64,000 bases of DNA from Ensifer adhaerens (GTDB lineage: Bacteria > Pseudomonadota > Alphaproteobacteria > Rhizobiales > Rhizobiaceae): positions 112,684 to 176,683 of the forward strand of contig NZ_JABEKT010000005.1 of NCBI RefSeq assembly GCF_013283195.1, read 5' to 3'. Shown in pieces: positions 59,249 to 64,000 of the stretch; positions within the stretch are counted from its first letter, which is position 1, and each line of letters opens with the position of its first letter. The notes below the pieces were generated by a model. That model made no database searches. It worked only from the letters and a program-made list of their open reading frames with translations, and had not been told where the DNA came from. The position numbers were made by a program, and so were the translations under genes.

Positions 59249-59431
59249 GCACTCTTCCCTTCGATGGATGGATTTCGAGCTGCCGCCGCCATCATGGAAG
59301 CGGTTGAGGCAACGGGACGCGCTCGACGAGCGTCGACGGTCGGCTCTTTCCTTGCCGGATCATAGCGGGCACGCGGCAACGCCGAAATACGTCATTCGGC
59401 CACGCGCCTAAGCCATGCGGCCGGGAGCCTA

Positions 59432-60334
59432 TCAGCCGAGATCGATGACCAGGATCTCCGGCGGCACGCCGAAGCGGACCGGCGCAATCGAGCAGCCGAG
59501 CCCGCCAGAAACGATCAGACTGCGATCTCCCTCGACCACATGGCCGTAGGCATAACGATCGCCGAAACGGGAGGGCACGACGGGAGCATGGCCGAGAAAC
59601 CGGACCTGCCCGCCGTGGGTATGGCCCGATAGAGTCAAGGCGACGCGCGACGGCACCTTCGGGAAAATATCCGGTTCGTGGGCAAGCAGGATCACCGGTG
59701 CGTCGTCGTCGACCTGCGCCAATGTGCCATCGAGATCGTCGAGGCCTTGCATGTACTTGCGCATCCACTTTTTGCCCGGCACCAGCGCAAGCTGGTCTTC
59801 AAGGCCGGCGAGCCAGAAGCCCATCCCGTCCTTTTCAAGCCGGATGGCGCGGTTGCTGTAGACATTGATGCCGACGTCGGCGAGCGCCTTGTGGCCGAAG
59901 GTGAGACCGCCGCTGTTCTTCTGCGCCGTCCTGTCCTCCCACCAGTCATGATTGCCCATGACTGCATGCACCCCGAGCGGCGCTTCGAGTGTTGCCAGCG
60001 CCTTCGACCATTCGCTGGAGTGCACGTAGCGCGTCACCAGGTTCATGCCGGCGGCGTAGTCGCCGAGAAGGACGGTGATATCGCCACCGAGCGCATTGGC
60101 CTGCCGGCAGATCGAGGCGATGCGATTGGCCGACATCCAGGGTTCGCAGGCGTGGATGTCCGCCAATGCCACCACCCGCAGCTTCAGGCCCGGCGTCCAG
60201 CCAGGCGGCGTGAGCGCATAGCGCGTCACGTTCAGCCGGGCGAGCGGCTCGATGGCAAAAGCATAACCGCCGAGTGCCGCCATGCTGGCGATGCCGCCGC
60301 CGAGAAACTTCAAAAGCCCGCGGCGGGTGATCAT
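59432..60334 (-). CDS. Metallophosphoesterase with twin-arginine signal (copy 2)
   Basis: This 300-residue paralogue shares motif order (DIHACEPWM, MGNHDWW, LSGHTHGGQVRFLG) and a TRRGLLKFLGG Tat start. Similarity runs over the full length, so the two genes are a tandem duplication with about 180 bases between them. It starts directly after the ruvB stop (TGA immediately followed by ATG), so it may be translated from the ruvB transcript. Confidence 0.9.
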   Translation of the reverse strand: MITRRGLLKFLGGGIASMAALGGYAFAIEPLARLNVTRYALTPPGWTPGLKLRVVALADIHACEPWMSANRIASICRQANALGGDITVLLGDYAAGMNLVTRYVHSSEWSKALATLEAPLGVHAVMGNHDWWEDRTAQKNSGGLTFGHKALADVGINVYSNRAIRLEKDGMGFWLAGLEDQLALVPGKKWMRKYMQGLDDLDGTLAQVDDDAPVILLAHEPDIFPKVPSRVALTLSGHTHGGQVRFLGHAPVVPSRFGDRYAYGHVVEGDRSLIVSGGLGCSIAPVRFGVPPEILVIDLG

Positions 60335-61375
60335 TCATTCGTCCTCGAGCGTCAATCGAAACTGGGCCGCCTCGACCTCTTTCGGCGGATTGAGGCCGAT
60401 ATGTTTCCAGGCATTGGCGGTGAGCACACGACCGCGCGGCGTGCGCTGGATAAAACCCTGCTGGATCAGATAGGGCTCGATGATGTCTTCGATCGCATCG
60501 CGCGGTTCGGAGAGGCCGGCGGCGATGGTTTCGATGCCGACGGGGCCGCCGGCGAAATTCTGGGCGATCATGAAGAGATAGCGACGATCGAGCTGGTCGA
60601 GCCCCATATTGTCGACGAGCAGCCGCGTCAGCGCCTCGTCGGCAATTGTCTTCGTCACCGCCTCGGCGCGCGCCACTTCGGCAAAATCGCGCACGCGGCG
60701 CAGCAGGCGACCGGCGATGCGCGGCGTGCCGCGCGCCCGTCGTGCAATCTCGCGCGCGCCGTCATCGGTCATGCCGAGCCCCATCAACCGGGAGCCGCGG
60801 CGCACGATCGATTCCAGTTCCTCGACCGTGTAGAAATTGAGCCGCACCGGAATGCCGAACCGGTCGCGAAGCGGCGTCGTCAAAAGGCCGAGGCGGGTGG
60901 TGGCCGCCACCAGCGTGAACTTCGACAGGTCGATCTTCACCGAGCGCGCCGCCGGCCCCTCGCCGATGATGAGGTCGAGCTGGAAGTCTTCCATCGCCGG
61001 ATAGAGGATTTCCTCGACCGCCGGGTTGAGGCGGTGGATTTCGTCGATGAACAGAACGTCGCGCTCTTCAAGGTTGGTCAGAAGTGCAGCCAAATCGCCC
61101 GCCTTGGCGATGACGGGGCCGGAGGTCGAGCGGAAATTGACGCCGAGTTCCTTGGCCATGATCTGCGCCAGCGTCGTCTTGCCGAGGCCGGGAGGCCCGA
61201 CGAACAGCACGTGATCGAGCGCCTCGCCGCGGTTCTTGGCCGCCTCGATGAAGATCTTCAGGTTGGCGCGCGCTTCCGCCTGGCCGGTAAATTCGTCCAG
61301 CGACTGCGGACGCATGGTCGCATCGAGATCTTCGCCGCGCTTATCCGGCGTTATCAGGCGTGCGGCATCAGTCAT
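60335..61375 (-). CDS. ruvB: Holliday-junction helicase motor RuvB
   Basis: This 346-residue AAA ATPase has Walker [13 protein letters not shown], Walker [11 protein letters not shown] and the C-terminal winged helix ([14 protein letters not shown] near the end). It drives branch migration with RuvA. The downstream metallophosphoesterase start directly abuts its stop. It is 87 bases after ruvA. Confidence 0.98.
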   Translation of the reverse strand: MTDAARLITPDKRGEDLDATMRPQSLDEFTGQAEARANLKIFIEAAKNRGEALDHVLFVGPPGLGKTTLAQIMAKELGVNFRSTSGPVIAKAGDLAALLTNLEERDVLFIDEIHRLNPAVEEILYPAMEDFQLDLIIGEGPAARSVKIDLSKFTLVAATTRLGLLTTPLRDRFGIPVRLNFYTVEELESIVRRGSRLMGLGMTDDGAREIARRARGTPRIAGRLLRRVRDFAEVARAEAVTKTIADEALTRLLVDNMGLDQLDRRYLFMIAQNFAGGPVGIETIAAGLSEPRDAIEDIIEPYLIQQGFIQRTPRGRVLTANAWKHIGLNPPKEVEAAQFRLTLEDE

Positions 61376-61462
61376 CCATCCGTTCCAATCGATCGGGCAT
61401 TCGTATGCATGGTGTCAAAGAATATGGCCGTTTTGCATCGACCGGCCCGACAACGCAAGCCG

Positions 61463-62080
61463 TCATCGCGCCAGTTCCTTGAGACCCAGCCGGATCAGCT
61501 TGGCGCTGTCGGCATCCTCGCCACCATTCTTCAGCGCCGCGGCAACCGCATTGGCGGCCTGATCGCGCGAATAACCGAGATTGGTCAGTGCCGATACGGC
61601 GTCGGAGACCGGCGCCGAGGCGACACCTTCGCCCAATTCCTGCTTGAGGCCGATCGAGCCGGACATCTCGCCGGCAAAAGCCGGCGCCTTGTTCTTCAGC
61701 TCAGTGACGATACGGACTGCGACCTTCGGACCGACGCCCGGCGCACGTGACACCGAGGTCTTGTCCTGCAGCGCAATCGCGTTTGCGAGCTCGCCCGGCG
61801 TCAGCGTCGACAAAAGAGCGAGCGCCACCTTGGAACCCACGCCCTGGACGCTCTGCAAAAGCCGGAACCACTCGCGCTCCAGTGCGCTCAGGAAGCCGAA
61901 CAGCTTCAGCTGGTCCTCGCGCACATAGGTTTCGATGAACAACACCGCCGCCTCGCCCGCCGAACCGAGCTTCGACAATGTGCGCGCCGAACAATGGGCG
62001 ACATAGCCGACGCCATGGACGTCGAGAACGACATGATCCTCGCCGATTTCGTCGATGGTACCCTTCAATTTGCCGATCAT
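61463..62080 (-). CDS. ruvA: Holliday-junction-binding protein RuvA
   Basis: This 205-residue protein has an OB-fold start ([20 protein letters not shown]), two helix-hairpin-helix motifs ([40 protein letters not shown]) and a C-terminal UBA-like domain that contacts RuvB. The ATG at 62080 is the family start. It forms a tetramer on four-way junctions. Confidence 0.97.
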   Translation of the reverse strand: MIGKLKGTIDEIGEDHVVLDVHGVGYVAHCSARTLSKLGSAGEAAVLFIETYVREDQLKLFGFLSALEREWFRLLQSVQGVGSKVALALLSTLTPGELANAIALQDKTSVSRAPGVGPKVAVRIVTELKNKAPAFAGEMSGSIGLKQELGEGVASAPVSDAVSALTNLGYSRDQAANAVAAALKNGGEDADSAKLIRLGLKELAR

Positions 62081-62152
62081 GTGGCGTCGTCTCTCATGGA
62101 TGGATTGCGGGACGGTCGGACCGACCATCGGAAATTAATGGCAGAAGCGCAA

Positions 62153-62665
62153 CTACCCCATCAGGGCCGCAAGCCGGCTGGTCACCGACAAGCGGTTGTG
62201 CGCGTGGCAGATGGCGATCGCCAGCGCGTCGGCAGCGTCGTTGCCCTTGAACTCGGCCTTCGGCATCAGGACCTTCAGCATCATGTGGATCTGCTGCTTC
62301 TCGCCATGACCGACACCGATCACGGCCTTCTTGACGGCGTTCGGCGCGTATTCAGCAACCCTCAGGCCCGCACGTGCCGGCACCAGCATGGCGATGCCGC
62401 GGGCCTGGCCGAGCTTCAGCGTCGCCGTCGCGTCCTTGTTGACGAAGGTCTGCTCCACCGCCGCCTCGTGCGGCTGATAGCTGTGCACGACTTCGGCAAG
62501 GCCGTCATGCAGCTGGCAGAGCCGCGAGGCGAGATCCATGTCTCCGTCCGACGTCACCGTGCCGGAAGCAACGAAGCGCAGCGAATTGCCGAGCGTCTCG
62601 ATGATGCCCCAGCCGGTACGGCGAAGGCCCGGATCGATGCCGATGATGCGAATCGTGGTCTGCAT
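62153..62665 (-). CDS. ruvC: Holliday-junction resolvase RuvC
   Basis: This 170-residue endonuclease has the RNase-H-like core with catalytic acidic residues in [29 protein letters not shown] and [16 protein letters not shown]. The ATG at 62665 gives the standard N-terminus ([13 protein letters not shown]). It is first in the ruvC-ruvA-ruvB operon and cuts junctions bound by RuvAB. Confidence 0.97.
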   Translation of the reverse strand: MQTTIRIIGIDPGLRRTGWGIIETLGNSLRFVASGTVTSDGDMDLASRLCQLHDGLAEVVHSYQPHEAAVEQTFVNKDATATLKLGQARGIAMLVPARAGLRVAEYAPNAVKKAVIGVGHGEKQQIHMMLKVLMPKAEFKGNDAADALAIAICHAHNRLSVTSRLAALMG

Positions 62666-62836
62666 GAATTTCACCCTATGCTGCGTGTCGGGACGCTGCC
62701 AGCAAAAAGTGAACAAAACAAAAACATCCACATGAGGGGAGTGCCCCGGCGGGAAATCTCGACCAGCGCCCTTGGATTGAGGAATTTTGACCTTACATAG
62801 GCATTCAATCAATTTTGCTCAACAAAGGCCTTGCTC

Positions 62837-63838
62837 ATGGCGTCGTTCTCCGTCCTCGATCTCTCCCCGATCACCGAAGGCGGCAGTGTCGCCCAATCGC
62901 TGGAAAACTCCAGGCTCCTGGCGCAGGCGGCCGAAGAAAACGGCTACAAACGCTTCTGGCTCGCCGAACACCACGGCATGAAGGGCATCGCCAGCGCTGC
63001 GACCTCCATCGTCATTTCCCATGTGGCGGCCGGCACGAAGACGATCCGCGTCGGCTCCGGCGGCATCATGCTGCCGAACCATTCGCCGCTGGTGATTGCC
63101 GAGCAGTTCGGAACGCTCGCAGCGCTCTACCCCGGCCGCATCGATCTCGGCCTCGGGCGTGCACCCGGCACCGACATGCGCACCGCCCAGGCGCTCCGGC
63201 GCAACATGGAGGCGAGCGCCAACAATTTCCCCAACGACGTCGTCGAGCTGCAGGCACTGCTTGGGCCCGTCGGCGACAATCAGGCGATAATCGCGGTTCC
63301 GGGCGCCGACACCAATGTTCCGATCTGGCTGCTCGGTTCGAGCCACTACAGCGCGCACCTCGCCGGCATGCTCGGCCTGCCCTTCGCCTTTGCCTCGCAT
63401 TTCGCGCCCGACATGCTGCTGTCGGCGCTCGAGATCTACCGCGAACGCTTCACGCCGTCCGAAACGCTCAACAAGCCACACGTGATGGTCGGCGTCATGG
63501 GCGTGGCAGCGGAGACCGACGAGGAGGCGAACTACCTCTTCACCTCGATGCAGCAATCCTTCGTCGCCCTTCGACGCAACGCCCGCGGCCGGTTCCCCGC
63601 ACCCGTCGCGTCGATGGATGGCTTGTGGAGTTCGGATGAGAAGATCTTCGTTGACCACGCGATGTCCTATGCCATCGTCGGCGGCCCTGAAACCATCCGC
63701 CGGAAGATCGGGACATTCCTCGACCAGACGAAGGCGGACGAACTGATCATCTCCATGCCGATTTTCGACATGGCGGCGCGGCTCAAATCGCTGCGGCTCT
63801 TCGCCGAGGCGCAGCAGCAGCTTTCAAAAGCCGCGTAA
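62837..63838 (+). CDS. LLM-class flavin-dependent oxidoreductase (luciferase-like)
   Basis: This 333-residue protein belongs to the bacterial luciferase-like monooxygenase family 1 ([72 protein letters not shown]). The ATG at 62837 is used; a TTG lies two codons upstream. These enzymes use FMN or F420; most rhizobial members lack a known substrate. It is divergent from ruvC. Confidence 0.92.
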   Translation: MASFSVLDLSPITEGGSVAQSLENSRLLAQAAEENGYKRFWLAEHHGMKGIASAATSIVISHVAAGTKTIRVGSGGIMLPNHSPLVIAEQFGTLAALYPGRIDLGLGRAPGTDMRTAQALRRNMEASANNFPNDVVELQALLGPVGDNQAIIAVPGADTNVPIWLLGSSHYSAHLAGMLGLPFAFASHFAPDMLLSALEIYRERFTPSETLNKPHVMVGVMGVAAETDEEANYLFTSMQQSFVALRRNARGRFPAPVASMDGLWSSDEKIFVDHAMSYAIVGGPETIRRKIGTFLDQTKADELIISMPIFDMAARLKSLRLFAEAQQQLSKAA

Positions 63839-63842
63839 CCTT

Positions 63843-64000
63843 TCAGCCCTTCGCGGCCCGAAAGGCCGGCAGGATCTCGTCCATGCGATCGAAGAAACGA
63901 TCCGGTCCGAGCGATCTCAGAAACGCCGGGTCGGCATAGCCCCAGCCGACGGCGCCGGCGGAGATGCGTGCCTTGCGGGCGGCCTCGATGTCGCGGGCCT
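63843..64000 (-). CDS. C-terminal end of a HAD-like hydrolase (truncated by the window edge)
   Basis: The last ~52 codons of a minus-strand gene read RDIEAARKARISAGAVGWGYADPAFLRSLGPDRFFDRMDEILPAF, quoted here in part. This is the typical tail of phosphoglycolate-phosphatase-like HAD enzymes (GDTxxDIEAARAAG ... VxWGY). The catalytic DxD lies outside the window. It is convergent with the flavin oxidoreductase gene. Confidence 0.7.
   Translation of the reverse strand, partial: ARDIEAARKARISAGAVGWGYADPAFLRSLGPDRFFDRMDEILPAFRAAKG

Overview
This window is chromosomal DNA of an alphaproteobacterium of the Rhizobiales, most likely Ensifer/Sinorhizobium or a close relative. The evidence is the high GC content with strong third-position GC bias, the CtrA/SciP/ChpT cell-cycle genes, a DUF1134 (EipA-type) gene, a serC leader RNA, the sqdBDC sulfolipid operon, and a hutXWV histidine/betaine-type transporter. 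The genus is inferred from gene content and remembered similarity, not from a search. No prophage, integron, CRISPR array or recognisable insertion sequence was seen.

Layout. 1-9.0 kb: a histidine-utilisation block. A truncated multidomain kinase/peptidase-like/aminotransferase gene and the repressor hutC lie on the minus strand. They are divergent from hutF-hutX-hutW-hutV-hutH-hutD, whose last four genes overlap. The HutH protein lacks the usual Ala-Ser-Gly prosthetic-group triad. 9.0-13.3 kb: small accessory genes, a degraded-looking stretch, a DMT-family exporter with a very histidine-rich tail, and tRNA-Met(CAT). 13.4-15.7 kb: mnmA and a LuxR-type regulator. 16.1-21.1 kb: a cell-cycle neighbourhood with sciP, a small acetyltransferase, a FliJ-like gene, ctrA, a single-domain response regulator, chpT and an eipA-like gene. 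21.4-26.1 kb: a coiled-coil membrane protein, an RNA methyltransferase, a small membrane protein, an RluA-family pseudouridine synthase and rpoH. 26.2-33.4 kb: a large acidic membrane-anchored protein, purA, an EamA permease, a chemoreceptor and a GNAT enzyme. 33.6-38.6 kb: serA and serC with a leader RNA, and two outer-membrane barrel genes.

38.9-49.5 kb is a long minus-strand run for cell envelope and housekeeping: glmM, ftsH, tilS, cpoB, pal, tolB, tolA, tolR, tolQ. It resumes at 53.7-62.7 kb with ybgC, two metallophosphoesterases, ruvB, ruvA and ruvC. Two plus-strand cassettes interrupt this run. One is a small gene plus ku and ligD (bacterial non-homologous end joining) between tolQ and ybgC. 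The other is sqdB-sqdD-sqdC (sulfoquinovosyl diacylglycerol synthesis) between ybgC and the ruv side. The window closes with a luciferase-like flavin oxidoreductase and the C-terminus of a HAD-like hydrolase.

Most of the window is ordinary rhizobial core genome. The points most worth a second look are the MIO-less HutH in a histidine operon, the clustered CtrA control module with an extra response regulator beside chpT, the His-tailed exporter, the NHEJ cassette inside the ybgC-tol locus, the 768-residue acidic envelope protein, and the structured leaders of serC and rpoH. I saw no clear evidence of an entirely new system.
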